Shown piece after piece: positions 16,371 to 25,806 of a DNA stretch of 64,000 nucleotides. How positions within the stretch are numbered: position 1 is the first letter of the stretch; each line of letters opens with the position of its first letter. A program made the translations under genes and the position numbers. The notes under the pieces are model-generated. The model saw only the letters and a list, made by a program, of their open reading frames with translations, did not search any database and had not been told where the DNA came from. This DNA comes from Bacteroides intestinalis (GTDB lineage: Bacteria; Bacteroidota; Bacteroidia; Bacteroidales; Bacteroidaceae), in the NCBI RefSeq assembly GCF_003464595.1, contig NZ_QRZF01000009.1, forward strand, positions 159,961 to 223,960, read 5' to 3'.

Positions 16371-18725
16371 TTATCCGATTATTTTAAAACGGGCAAAGCG
16401 CAATAAAAGTTGCTTGTCACCCGCATTCTTGAAACGAATGGTAGCTTTAGCATTATCACCCTCACCTTCCACTTTCACAACTTCTCCCAAACCAAAACGT
16501 TCGTGCTCTATCAATTGTCCCGGTTGTACTGCCATTGCAGAAGCAGGAGCCGATGCAGAAGCAGGAGTTGATGAAGTCACCCGTTTCAGGTTACGTGGAA
16601 CACTCGGAGCAATTATCTGCTGCTTAGGACGCTGAGGAGTTTCTTTTTCCTTATTATAAAATGATTCGCGTACATGGGGTGAACGAGAGAAACCAGTGCT
16701 ATTCTCCCTACGAAATGATCCGGACTCATCATCAATCTTATTACTAAGCCCTGCCTCCTGGGGTAAACGCAGAAAACGAATATCTATATCTTTCAGGAAG
16801 CGGCTGGGACTGCCAAATTCCATTTTTCCATAACGAAAACGGGTACGGGCATATGAAAGAAAACAATGTTCTTCTGCACGGGTAATGGCCACATAGAACA
16901 AACGTCTTTCCTCCTCTAACGCACGCGGTGAATCCCCTACCATACCACTGGGAAAAAGGTTTTCTTCCATTCCCACCACAAATACATTCCTAAATTCCAA
17001 TCCTTTGGCAGAATGGACGGTCATAAGTGTGATTTTCTCATCATCTCCATCTTTATCCGAGTCCTGATCTGTCAACAGTGAGACTTCCGAAAGAAAATCA
17101 GTCAACGATATATTAGGATTACCTTCTTCCAGACGCATCGCACAAAAATCACTCATACCATTGACCAACTCCTCGATATTCTCCTTACGACTAAGGTTCT
17201 CCGGAGAATTATCCTGGCAGACATCATTAATGATACCGGATTGACGGATAATTTCCGTACCAATTTCATAAGCATTTTTATCCACTATACCTTCCAGAAA
17301 TCCAGAAATCAAATCGCGGAAAATCTGTAATTTGGAATGTGTACCCTTATTGAAATTCAGCCCATATGTCAACGGTTCGCATAACACAGTCCAAAGGCTG
17401 ACACCATTCTCAGTAGCTGCAGTAATGATCTTACCCACTGTCGTATCACCAATACCACGAGCCGGATAGTTAATAATACGTTTAAATGCTTCTTCATCAT
17501 TCGGATTAACAACCAACCGGAAATAGGCTATCACATCCTTAATCTCCTTACGTTGATAAAAGGATAATCCACCGTAAATACGGTATGGCATGCCCCGCTT
17601 ACGCATCGCTTCCTCAAAGACACGGCTTTGTGCATTGGTACGGTAAAGTATAGCAAAATCCGAATAAGGATAATGCTCCGAGCGACGAAGTTCCGCAATC
17701 TTATTGACTACAATATCCCCCTCTTCCACATCACTGTATGCCTGAAACACACCAATGGCTTCCCCTTTCTCTTTCTCCGAAAAAACCTCCTTACGTATTT
17801 GCCTCTCATTCTTCTCAATCAAACTATTCGCCGCACAAACAATAGTTTGTGTAGACCGATAATTTTGTTCCAGTTTAAAGACTTTTGTATTGGGATATAT
17901 TTTAGTAAAGTATAATATATTATCAATATCAGCTCCCCGGAAAGAGTAAATACTCTGGGCATCATCTCCCACCACACAAACATGCTGATGATCTTTTGCC
18001 AACTGTAGTACAATGCTATGCTGAGCATAATTGGTATCCTGATACTCATCTACCAGAATATAGCGAAACTGTTCCTGATAACGCGCCAGCACTTCCGGAT
18101 GATCCCTGAACAGTATAAAAGTATAAAAAAGTAAATCATCAAAATCCATTGCATCCGCCTGCCTGCAACGATCCCAATAGCGATGATAAATATCACGTAT
18201 TGCAGGCATCTTAGCAGCACAATCACCCTCATATGCCTCTTTATTGGATGCATACGCCGCAGGTGAAACTAAATGATTTTTCGCATTGGATATACGTGCC
18301 TGTACATTCCCCGGTTTATACACTTTCTCATCCAGGCCCATTTCTTTTATAATAGAACGCACCAGACTCTTACTGTCCGCCGTATCATAAATGGTAAACT
18401 GTGAAGTAAAACCTATATTTACGGCTTCCACATGCAAAATACGCAAAAATATAGAATGGAATGTACCCATCCATAAATGACGTGCCCGCTGGTCTCCTAC
18501 TTGCCGGGCAATACGCTCTTTCATTTCACGGGCAGCTTTATTGGTAAAAGTTAAAGCCAATATATTCCATGGCTGATAACCATTCTCTAACAAATAGGCT
18601 ATTTTATAGGTCAGCACCCGCGTCTTCCCGGAACCGGCACCGGCTATAACCAGTGACGGGCCCTCGTTGTAGAGCACTGCTGCGCGCTGTCCTTCATTCA
18701 GTTCTTCGATATAATTCGTATTCAT
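16371..18725 (-). CDS. ATP-dependent DNA helicase UvrD/PcrA
   Basis: This superfamily 1A 3'-5' helicase acts in nucleotide excision repair, mismatch repair and replication restart. Walker A is GAGSGKT (29-35), followed by LALTFTNKAAREMKERI (motif Ia), VDEYQDTN (Walker B), GDDAQSIYSFRGAD (motif III), EQNYRS (motif IV), TVHSAKGLEF (motif V) and VAITRAEE (motif VI). The C-terminal Ala/Ser-rich linker and GQLIEHERFGLGEVVKVEG segment form the PcrA-type RNA-polymerase-binding Tudor domain. The length of 784 aa is typical. Confidence 0.95.
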   Translation of the reverse strand: MNTNYIEELNEGQRAAVLYNEGPSLVIAGAGSGKTRVLTYKIAYLLENGYQPWNILALTFTNKAAREMKERIARQVGDQRARHLWMGTFHSIFLRILHVEAVNIGFTSQFTIYDTADSKSLVRSIIKEMGLDEKVYKPGNVQARISNAKNHLVSPAAYASNKEAYEGDCAAKMPAIRDIYHRYWDRCRQADAMDFDDLLFYTFILFRDHPEVLARYQEQFRYILVDEYQDTNYAQHSIVLQLAKDHQHVCVVGDDAQSIYSFRGADIDNILYFTKIYPNTKVFKLEQNYRSTQTIVCAANSLIEKNERQIRKEVFSEKEKGEAIGVFQAYSDVEEGDIVVNKIAELRRSEHYPYSDFAILYRTNAQSRVFEEAMRKRGMPYRIYGGLSFYQRKEIKDVIAYFRLVVNPNDEEAFKRIINYPARGIGDTTVGKIITAATENGVSLWTVLCEPLTYGLNFNKGTHSKLQIFRDLISGFLEGIVDKNAYEIGTEIIRQSGIINDVCQDNSPENLSRKENIEELVNGMSDFCAMRLEEGNPNISLTDFLSEVSLLTDQDSDKDGDDEKITLMTVHSAKGLEFRNVFVVGMEENLFPSGMVGDSPRALEEERRLFYVAITRAEEHCFLSYARTRFRYGKMEFGSPSRFLKDIDIRFLRLPQEAGLSNKIDDESGSFRRENSTGFSRSPHVRESFYNKEKETPQRPKQQIIAPSVPRNLKRVTSSTPASASAPASAMAVQPGQLIEHERFGLGEVVKVEGEGDNAKATIRFKNAGDKQLLLRFARFKIIG

Positions 18726-18730
18726 GTATG

Positions 18731-18738
18731 CAAAATTA
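18731..18738 (-). promoter_or_regulatory. -7 box of the uvrD/nspC operon
   Basis: TAATTTTG on the minus strand lies only 5 nt before the ATG, so the leader would be very short or absent. Confidence 0.45.
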
Positions 18739-18882
18739 AGGGATTCTTTTTAGATTCATACAATGTATACGAACTAAAATAATTAAGATAGCATATTACA
18801 TTTCAGAAAACAGTCCGTAAGTCACTGTTTATTATGTACTTCCACAACAAGTCATTCTACATCTTCAAAAAGTTTTATAGAT

Positions 18883-18948
18883 ATGGAAGAACATTTATTG
18901 GATATCAAACGTTATATTAACAGAAACATAATTCAAGACAAATTATGA
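18883..18948 (+). CDS. Possible 21-codon upstream ORF before sod
   Basis: The short frame begins ATGGAAGAACATTTATTGG and encodes 21 residues (MEEHLLDIKRYINRNIIQDK plus Leu). Its stop overlaps as ATGA the ATG at 18945, the first of two in-frame sod starts. No ribosome-binding site or homologue is known to me. It may be a leader peptide or chance. Confidence 0.25.
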   Translation: MEEHLLDIKRYINRNIIQDKL

Positions 18949-18980
18949 ATACATTATTAACATCTTTAATGCTTATAATT

Positions 18981-19565
18981 ATGACATACGAAATGCCTAA
19001 ACTTCCATATGCAAACAATGCGTTGGAACCTGTAATCAGTCAGCAAACTATAGATTACCACTACGGTAAGCACTTACAAACATATGTAAATAACCTCAAT
19101 AACCTGGTTCCGGGTACAGAGTATGAAAATAAAGATTTAGTAACCATAGTAGCCACTGCACCGGATGGGGCCATCTTCAATAATGCAGGACAAGTTCTGA
19201 ACCATACTTTATACTTCCTGCAATTTTCTCCCAAACCTGCTCATAGTGAGCCAACAGGGAAATTAGCAGAAGCTATTAAACGCGATTTTGGAAGCTTTGA
19301 TAACTTCAAAAAAGAGTTCACAGCTGCTGCCGTAGGATTATTCGGATCTGGTTGGGCCTGGTTATCAGTAGATAAGAACGGAAAACTTCATATAACCAAA
19401 GAAGCTAATGGCAGCAACCCTGTACGTGCAGGACTTATTCCATTGTTAGGCTTTGATGTGTGGGAACACTCCTACTATCTTGATTATCAGAATCGCCGTG
19501 CTGACCATGTAAATGCTCTTTGGAGTATTATCGACTGGGATGTAGTGGGTAATCGACTGAAATAA
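18981..19565 (+). CDS. sodB: Superoxide dismutase (Fe/Mn)
   Basis: It converts superoxide to oxygen and hydrogen peroxide in the cytoplasm. Metal ligands are His27 (IDYHYGKH), His75 (VLNHTLYF), Asp159 and His163 (GFDVWEHSYYLDY). The sequence closely resembles the cambialistic B. fragilis enzyme, which begins MTYEMPKLPY and is active with Fe or Mn. I chose the ATG at 18981 for that reason; an in-frame ATG at 18945 would add 12 residues. The gene is monocistronic, followed by a terminator. Confidence 0.96.
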   Translation: MTYEMPKLPYANNALEPVISQQTIDYHYGKHLQTYVNNLNNLVPGTEYENKDLVTIVATAPDGAIFNNAGQVLNHTLYFLQFSPKPAHSEPTGKLAEAIKRDFGSFDNFKKEFTAAAVGLFGSGWAWLSVDKNGKLHITKEANGSNPVRAGLIPLLGFDVWEHSYYLDYQNRRADHVNALWSIIDWDVVGNRLK

Positions 19566-19598
19566 GCAACAACAACCTTATAAATTCTTTTTTTAATG

Positions 19599-19640
19599 CG
19601 CACCTATGGGAATAAGAACTTCCCATAGGTGCGTTTGTGT
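19599..19640 (+). terminator. Terminator of sod
   Basis: CGCACCTATGGGAA pairs perfectly with TTCCCATAGGTGCG around a 7-nt loop, followed by a T-rich tail. Confidence 0.88.
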
Positions 19641-19693
19641 TTCAATCTAACATATTTTAAAGAAAAACGTTACCTACTGAAAGCATTTATCAT

Positions 19694-19701
19694 TAACTTT
19701 G
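19694..19701 (+). promoter_or_regulatory. -7 box of the thiE-like gene
   Basis: TAACTTTG lies 27 nt upstream of the ATG. Confidence 0.6.
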
Positions 19702-19728
19702 CTAAACATAAACGTTTAACAAATAAAA

Positions 19729-20337
19729 ATGAAGCTCATCGTAGTCACAGCGCCCACATTCTTTGTGGAAGAGGACAAGATCATTACAGCACTCTTTGAA
19801 GAAGGGCTGGATATTTTGCATCTGCGGAAGCCGGAAACTCCTGCTATGTATTCCGAGCGACTTTTGACGCTAATACCTGAAAAATATCATAGACGCATTG
19901 TTACTCACGAACATTTCTATTTAAAGGAAGAGTTTGACCTCATGGGCATTCATCTGAACACACGTAATCCTAATGAACCACATGATTACTCAGGACATGT
20001 CAGCTGTACTTGCCATTCTGTAGAAGAAGTAAAAAGTAAAAAGCATTTTTATGATTATATATTTATGAGTCCCGTATATGACTGTATCACCAAAACAGGT
20101 ACTCTTTCAGGTTATACTCCGGAAGAATTGCGCGCAGCTGGAAAAGAAAGAATAATAGATACTAAAGTTATGGCTTTAGGAGGAATTACTCCAGACAATA
20201 TTCTGGAGATAAAAGATTTCGGATTTGGAGGTGCAGTAGTACTTGGTGATTTATGGAATAAATTCAATGTTTGTACAGACCGGGATTATTTAGGTGTCAT
20301 CCGCCACTTTAAGAAACTGAAGGAAATGGCGGATTAA
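19729..20337 (+). CDS. Thiamine-phosphate synthase family protein (ThiE/TenI-like)
   Basis: ThiE joins HMP-PP and the thiazole phosphate to give thiamine phosphate. This 202-residue TIM-barrel protein has the N-terminal ILHLRKPE motif, HLNTRNP, a SPVYDCITKTGT phosphate loop and ALGGITPDNI, which binds the thiazole phosphate. It stands alone with its own promoter, away from a thi operon and without a TPP riboswitch. It could therefore be a second, TenI-like paralogue with a different role. Confidence 0.8.
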   Translation: MKLIVVTAPTFFVEEDKIITALFEEGLDILHLRKPETPAMYSERLLTLIPEKYHRRIVTHEHFYLKEEFDLMGIHLNTRNPNEPHDYSGHVSCTCHSVEEVKSKKHFYDYIFMSPVYDCITKTGTLSGYTPEELRAAGKERIIDTKVMALGGITPDNILEIKDFGFGGAVVLGDLWNKFNVCTDRDYLGVIRHFKKLKEMAD

Positions 20338-20352
20338 AAAGTTCAATTTCCA

Positions 20353-21237
20353 TTAGAACTTCCCATATTCTTTATATTCGACCCCAGCAGGCAAAGTAAA
20401 ATAGAATGTAGAGCCTTCTCCTTTTTTAGATTCTACACCGATGCCACCACCATAGTGTTCAACAATAGATTTCGTAATAGAAAGACCTAAACCTGTGCCA
20501 CGAATATTATAGTTCATCTTCACAAAGCGTTCAAAAATAGCCCGGCGACTATCTTCATCAATACCGCATCCTGTATCAGCTACATAAAAATAAAAGTTAT
20601 TATTGCTCAAACGGCGATATCCAATCTTCACACTACCCTGTTCTGTAAACTTCAATGCATTTTTCACCAGATTATTAATGACCTGCGCAAAACGTACCCG
20701 GTCTATCATTAAACGGCATTGCGGAAGTCTCTCTACAAACTCAATCAGAATACCCGAAGGACGGGGATGTGCATTCTCTGCAGCACACATTTCCTGAATC
20801 AAAGCATTCACATCCACATCTCCATCTTTATATTCCATTGTATTGGCCTCAATCTTTGAGAAGTCCAATAAATCATTAATCATCTGAACTAGAAAATCTT
20901 TATTGTCATTGATTTCTTTCAGAAAAATCATTCGTTCTTCCCTACTCAGATTATCAGTCTCAGCAAGTACATTTGTAAATCCGACAATCGCATTAAGTGG
21001 TGTGCGTATCTCATGGGTCATATTAGCGATAAAGGCATTCTTCAGCTGATTACTTTCTTCCGCTACTTCATTTAATTGTTGCAAAGTCTTCAACCTCTTG
21101 GTCTTGTTGATAGACACCACAATCATAATGACCAGAAGTAATAAAATAATTACTCCAAAGCATAGCAAGAGTATTTCATTCCTTTGATAAAAATCTGATG
21201 CCCCTAAAATATAAAATGTTGCAAAATCCGGCTTCAT
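20353..21237 (-). CDS. Short membrane sensor histidine kinase
   Basis: This 294-residue kinase has a single membrane helix (about 21-42), a HisKA dimerisation domain with His75 (NMTHEIRTPLNAIVGF) and a HATPase domain: NNLVKNALKF (N box), DTGCGID (G1) and GTGLGLSI (G2). Only about 20 residues precede the helix, so there is no extracytoplasmic sensor domain. There is also no receiver domain and no response-regulator gene nearby. The catalytic core resembles that of the hybrid kinase at 31181-34318, so the two may be paralogues. It is either a truncated form or a kinase that senses within the membrane. Confidence 0.88.
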   Translation of the reverse strand: MKPDFATFYILGASDFYQRNEILLLCFGVIILLLLVIMIVVSINKTKRLKTLQQLNEVAEESNQLKNAFIANMTHEIRTPLNAIVGFTNVLAETDNLSREERMIFLKEINDNKDFLVQMINDLLDFSKIEANTMEYKDGDVDVNALIQEMCAAENAHPRPSGILIEFVERLPQCRLMIDRVRFAQVINNLVKNALKFTEQGSVKIGYRRLSNNNFYFYVADTGCGIDEDSRRAIFERFVKMNYNIRGTGLGLSITKSIVEHYGGGIGVESKKGEGSTFYFTLPAGVEYKEYGKF

Positions 21238-21339
21238 AAAGTTGGTTATTAAAAGATAAAGGTGATCCTAATTCTATATGTGGGCACAAATATACTAAAG
21301 AAAAAACAAATAACTGATCAATAGATACATGTTTTTTTC

Positions 21340-21385
21340 TAAAAAAGATAGGCTGTAAGCCTTTTTGAAAAAGGTTTACAGCCTA
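21340..21385 (-). terminator. Terminator of ppdK
   Basis: TAGGCTGTAAACCTTTTT pairs with AAAAAGGCTTACAGCCTA (one mismatch) on the minus strand, followed by a T-run. Confidence 0.88.
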
Positions 21386-21409
21386 TAAATATAAGATTTA
21401 TGAAGTCTT

Positions 21410-24136
21410 TTATTTCATATCTTCAATAGCTGCCTGTGCCGCTGCCAGACGTGCAATGGGTACTCTGAACGGAGAACAACTAACGTAGTTCAAACCCACC
21501 TTATGACAGAATTTCACAGAAGAAGGCTCACCGCCATGTTCACCACAAATACCGCATTTCAAATCCGGACGGATAGCACGACCTTTTTCCGTAGCCATAC
21601 GCACCAGCTGCCCTACTCCATTTTGATCGAGGACCTGGAACGGGTCTACTTTCAGAATCTTCTTTTCCAGATAAACAGGGAGGAAAGAAGCAATATCATC
21701 ACGTGAATAACCGAATGTCATCTGCGTTAAGTCATTTGTACCAAATGAAAAGAACTCAGCAGAAGAAGCAATACGGTCGGCAGTCAAAGCAGCGCGAGGA
21801 ATTTCAATCATCGTACCTACCTTGAAGTCAATGCTGTCACCCAGCTCAGCGAAAAGTGCAGCAGCTTCTTCGCGAATCACCTTTTCCTGTTCTTTGAACT
21901 CATACAAGATACCAGTCAACGGAACCATGATTTCCGGATGGGTTTCCACACCTTCTTTCTTCAGTTCCAGAGCAGCACCAAGGATAGCACGTGTCTGCAT
22001 CTGAGTAATTTCAGGATAAGTATTGCCCAAACGACATCCGCGATGTCCCAACATCGGATTATGTTCACAAAGTGACTCTACACGTTGCTGGATATATTGC
22101 AGACTAACGCCCATAGTATCCGCCATTTCTTGTTGTCCCTTCAAATCATGCGGAACAAATTCGTGCAAAGGAGGATCGAGCAGACGAACAGTTACAGGAC
22201 AACCTTCCATAGCCTGGAAGATACCCTTAAAGTCTGCTTGTTGGTAAGGCAATATCTTGGCCAAAGCTTTGCGACGTCCTTCTGCATCTTCTGCGAGGAT
22301 CATCTCACGCATAGCTTTAATCTTTTCACCTTCAAAGAACATATGTTCCGTACGGCAAAGACCGATACCTACAGCACCAAAATCACGAGCCACAGCAGCA
22401 TCATGAGGAGTATCTGCATTGGTACGTACCTGAAGTTTCGTGTACTTATCAGCCAGATCCATCAATTCAGCAAAATCTCCTGAAAGTTCGGCAGCCTTTG
22501 TTTCTACCTGACCTTTATAAACTACACCTGTACTACCATTCAATGAAATATAATCACCTTCTTTCAGCAGAACGCCATCTATTTCTACAGTACGAGCCTT
22601 ATAATCAATATTCAAAGCACCGGCACCCGACACACAGCACTTACCCATACCACGGGCAACTACTGCTGCATGAGAAGTCATACCACCGCGGGCAGTAAGA
22701 ATACCTTCTGCAACTGCCATACCCGCCAAATCTTCGGGAGAAGTCTCGATACGTACCATTATAATACGCTTACCGGCAGCATGCCATTCTGCAGCATCAT
22801 CTGCAAAGAAGACAATCTGTCCTGTAGCAGCACCCGGAGATGCGGGAAGACCACGAGTTAAAACCTTGGCTTGTTTCAAAGCAGTCTTATCAAACACAGG
22901 GTGGAGCAATTCATCCAATTTATTGGGCTCGCAGCGCATCAATGCAGTTTTCTCATCAATCATACCCTGATGCAGCAAATCCATTGCAATCTTCACCATA
23001 GCTGCACCGGTACGTTTACCGTTACGCGTCTGGAGAAACCAGAGCTTACCTTCCTGAACGGTAAATTCCATATCCTGCATATCTCTATAGTGGTCTTCCA
23101 ACTTAGTCTGCAGAGTATCCAGCTCTTTATAGATTTCCGGCATAGCCTCTTCCATTGACGGATATTTGGCTGCACGTTCTTCTTCGCTAACGCCTGCCAG
23201 TTCTGCCCAACGCTGTGAACCGATTTTGGTAATCTGCTGCGGTGTACGGATACCTGCCACAACGTCTTCACCTTGCGCATTAATCAAATACTCACCATTA
23301 AACAAGTCTTCACCTGTACCGGCATCGCGGCTAAAGCAAACACCTGTAGCAGAAGTCTCACCCATATTACCAAATACCATTGCCTGAACATTAACGGCTG
23401 TACCCCACTCATCGGGTATACTTTCCATCTTACGATATAGAATAGCACGTTCATTCATCCAGGAATTGAATACTGCGCAAACAGCGCCCCACAACTGCTC
23501 ATAAGCACAAGCCGGGAAGTCTTTTCCGGTTTGCTCCTTTACAGCAGCTTTAAACTTCTTCACTAATTCCTTGAGGTCTTCCACTTCCAGTTCATTATCC
23601 AGCTTCACGCCTTTTGCATGCTTCACCTCTTCAATGATGGCTTCAAATGGATCGATATCCTCTTTATTAGTCGGCTTCATACCCAATACCACGTCACCAT
23701 ACATCTGTACGAAACGACGGTAAGAGTCCCATGCAAAACGTGCATTGCCTGTTTTACGTGTCAATCCTTCTACTACTTCATCATTCAGACCCAAATTAAG
23801 GATCGTGTCCATCATACCCGGCATAGAAGCACGAGCGCCCGAACGCACTGAAACCAGTAATGGATTTTCTATATCACCGAACTTAGAAGACATCAATTCT
23901 TCTACTTTTGCTATAGCATTTTCTACTTCGCCTTTCAACAGAGCAACCACTTTTTCCTGCCCCATCTCATTATATTCGGTACAAACCTCAGTCGTGATTG
24001 TAAAACCAGGAGGAACCGGAACCCCGATAAGGTTCATTTCGGCAAGGTTGGCACCTTTACCTCCCAAAAGATTTTTCATGTCGGCCTTTCCTTCTGCCTG
24101 ACCGTTACCAAAGGTATAAACTCTTTTCTTGTCCAT
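21410..24136 (-). CDS. ppdK: Pyruvate, phosphate dikinase
   Basis: It interconverts pyruvate, ATP and Pi with phosphoenolpyruvate, AMP and PPi, giving Bacteroides a reversible glycolytic step. Domains in order are the nucleotide-binding ATP-grasp part (GGKGANLAEMNLIGVPVPPG at the start; SVRSGARASMPGMMDT near 100), the swivelling phosphohistidine domain with His489 in GGMTSHAAVVARG, and the C-terminal PEP barrel (GTNDLTQMTFGYSRDD and the catalytic CGICGEHGGEPSSV). The length of 908 aa is normal. It is monocistronic. Confidence 0.97.
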   Translation of the reverse strand: MDKKRVYTFGNGQAEGKADMKNLLGGKGANLAEMNLIGVPVPPGFTITTEVCTEYNEMGQEKVVALLKGEVENAIAKVEELMSSKFGDIENPLLVSVRSGARASMPGMMDTILNLGLNDEVVEGLTRKTGNARFAWDSYRRFVQMYGDVVLGMKPTNKEDIDPFEAIIEEVKHAKGVKLDNELEVEDLKELVKKFKAAVKEQTGKDFPACAYEQLWGAVCAVFNSWMNERAILYRKMESIPDEWGTAVNVQAMVFGNMGETSATGVCFSRDAGTGEDLFNGEYLINAQGEDVVAGIRTPQQITKIGSQRWAELAGVSEEERAAKYPSMEEAMPEIYKELDTLQTKLEDHYRDMQDMEFTVQEGKLWFLQTRNGKRTGAAMVKIAMDLLHQGMIDEKTALMRCEPNKLDELLHPVFDKTALKQAKVLTRGLPASPGAATGQIVFFADDAAEWHAAGKRIIMVRIETSPEDLAGMAVAEGILTARGGMTSHAAVVARGMGKCCVSGAGALNIDYKARTVEIDGVLLKEGDYISLNGSTGVVYKGQVETKAAELSGDFAELMDLADKYTKLQVRTNADTPHDAAVARDFGAVGIGLCRTEHMFFEGEKIKAMREMILAEDAEGRRKALAKILPYQQADFKGIFQAMEGCPVTVRLLDPPLHEFVPHDLKGQQEMADTMGVSLQYIQQRVESLCEHNPMLGHRGCRLGNTYPEITQMQTRAILGAALELKKEGVETHPEIMVPLTGILYEFKEQEKVIREEAAALFAELGDSIDFKVGTMIEIPRAALTADRIASSAEFFSFGTNDLTQMTFGYSRDDIASFLPVYLEKKILKVDPFQVLDQNGVGQLVRMATEKGRAIRPDLKCGICGEHGGEPSSVKFCHKVGLNYVSCSPFRVPIARLAAAQAAIEDMK

Positions 24137-24178
24137 AATATAAATTTAAGTTTCTCGATTGTGATTTTTTTCTGTTCG

Positions 24179-24186
24179 CAAATCTA
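24179..24186 (-). promoter_or_regulatory. -7 box of ppdK
   Basis: TAGATTTG on the minus strand lies 42 nt before the ATG. Confidence 0.6.
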
Positions 24187-24300
24187 AGTATATTTCGCAT
24201 ACTAGAAAACTTTTTGAGAAAAAACTTTCTATCAAAATGCAATTTCGACATTGCAATCTTTAATATTTCACTTCATAGAGAGAATTCCCGAAAAAATGTC

Positions 24301-24308
24301 TATTTTTG
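24301..24308 (+). promoter_or_regulatory. -7 box of rlmD
   Basis: TATTTTTG lies 28 nt before the GTG start. Confidence 0.6.
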
Positions 24309-24336
24309 CAGAATAATTTATTAGACTGGTGTAAAA

Positions 24337-25767
24337 GTGGCAAGAAATAGAAAAGAACTTCCCCTACTGGAGAAAGTGACAATAACGGATGTGGCTGCCG
24401 AAGGAAAAGCCATCGCAAAGGTCAATGATTTGGTTATTTTCGTACCTTATGTCGTTCCCGGAGATGTAGTAGACCTGCAAATTAAGAGAAAAAAGCATCA
24501 TTATGCTGAAGCCGTAGCAGTGAAGTTCCACGAATATTCTCGTGAAAGAGCCGTCCCATTTTGCCAACATTATGGGGTATGTGGTGGTTGCAAATGGCAA
24601 GTTCTCCCTTATTCCGAACAGATCAAATACAAGCAAAAACAAGTAACTGACAACCTTACCCGCATCGGAAAAATTGAACTTCCGGAGATTTCCCCGATTC
24701 TCGGTTCTGAGAAAACACAGTTCTATAGAAATAAACTGGAGTACACTTTTTCTAACAAACGCTGGTTGACGGAAGAAGAGATCAAACAGAATGTGGTATA
24801 TGATCAAATGAATGCTGTAGGTTTCCACATCCCCAATGCTTTTGATAAAGTACTGGCGATAGAGAAATGCTGGTTACAGGATGACATATCCAACCGTATC
24901 CGGAATGCTGTACGCGATTATGCTTACGAGCATGATTATTCATTCATCAATCTGCGCACTCAGGAAGGGATGTTGCGCAATATGATTATCCGTACCTCCA
25001 CTACCGGGGAACTTATGGTGATTCTCGTTGCAAAAATAGAGGAAGAAGAAAAAGAACTGCAACTGTTCAAACAACTCCTGCAATATGTTGCTGATACATT
25101 TCCCGAAATTACTTCTCTTCTATACATTATTAATAATAAGCGCAACGATACTATTACCGACCTGGATGTATATACTTTCAAAGGTAAAGATCACATCTTT
25201 GAAGAAATGGAAGGATTACGTTTTAAAATAGGTCCTAAATCGTTCTATCAAACCAATTCCGAACAAGCATACAACCTTTATAAGATAGCGCGCAATTTTG
25301 CGGGATTAACCGGAAAAGAACTGGTATACGACCTTTATACAGGTACAGGAACCATTGCTAACTTTGTCTCCAAGCAAGCCCGCCAGGTTATCGGTATCGA
25401 ATATGTACCCGAAGCTATTGAAGATGCAAAAGTAAATGCAGAAATCAACGGTATCGAGAACACCTTATTCTTTGCCGGTGATATGAAAGATATGCTAACA
25501 CAGGATTTCATCAACCAATACGGTCGACCGGATGTTATTATCACCGATCCTCCTCGAGCCGGTATGCATCAGGATGTAGTAGACGTTATCTTATTTGCCG
25601 AACCGAAACGTATTGTATATGTAAGTTGTAATCCAGCCACACAGGCACGCGATCTGCAACTACTTGATGTAAAATACAAAGTAAAAGCCGTACAGCCGGT
25701 AGATATGTTCCCACATACTCACCACGTAGAAAACGTAGTGCTTCTGGAATTAAAAAATGAAGACTGA
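24337..25767 (+). CDS. rlmD: 23S rRNA (uracil-C5)-methyltransferase RlmD
   Basis: It methylates a uridine of 23S rRNA (U1939 in E. coli numbering) using SAM. An N-terminal TRAM domain (about 5-65) precedes the iron-sulphur cluster cysteines Cys76, Cys82 and Cys85 (CQHYGVCGGC), with a fourth in EKCWLQ. Then comes the Rossmann domain (DLYTGTGTIANF, ITDPPRAGMH) and the nucleophile Cys431 in YVSCNPATQARDL. The start is GTG. RlmC/RlmD subtypes are hard to separate by eye. A pseudouridine synthase gene follows, also GTG-started. Confidence 0.92.
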   Translation: MARNRKELPLLEKVTITDVAAEGKAIAKVNDLVIFVPYVVPGDVVDLQIKRKKHHYAEAVAVKFHEYSRERAVPFCQHYGVCGGCKWQVLPYSEQIKYKQKQVTDNLTRIGKIELPEISPILGSEKTQFYRNKLEYTFSNKRWLTEEEIKQNVVYDQMNAVGFHIPNAFDKVLAIEKCWLQDDISNRIRNAVRDYAYEHDYSFINLRTQEGMLRNMIIRTSTTGELMVILVAKIEEEEKELQLFKQLLQYVADTFPEITSLLYIINNKRNDTITDLDVYTFKGKDHIFEEMEGLRFKIGPKSFYQTNSEQAYNLYKIARNFAGLTGKELVYDLYTGTGTIANFVSKQARQVIGIEYVPEAIEDAKVNAEINGIENTLFFAGDMKDMLTQDFINQYGRPDVIITDPPRAGMHQDVVDVILFAEPKRIVYVSCNPATQARDLQLLDVKYKVKAVQPVDMFPHTHHVENVVLLELKNED

Positions 25768-25806
25768 GAATTAATCACTAATCACTAACCATTAATCACT
25801 ATCAAC

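Noticed and set aside
19634..19728. TPP riboswitch before the thiE-like gene
   Set aside because: The leader after the -7 box is under 30 nt and no CUGAGA-type core is seen.
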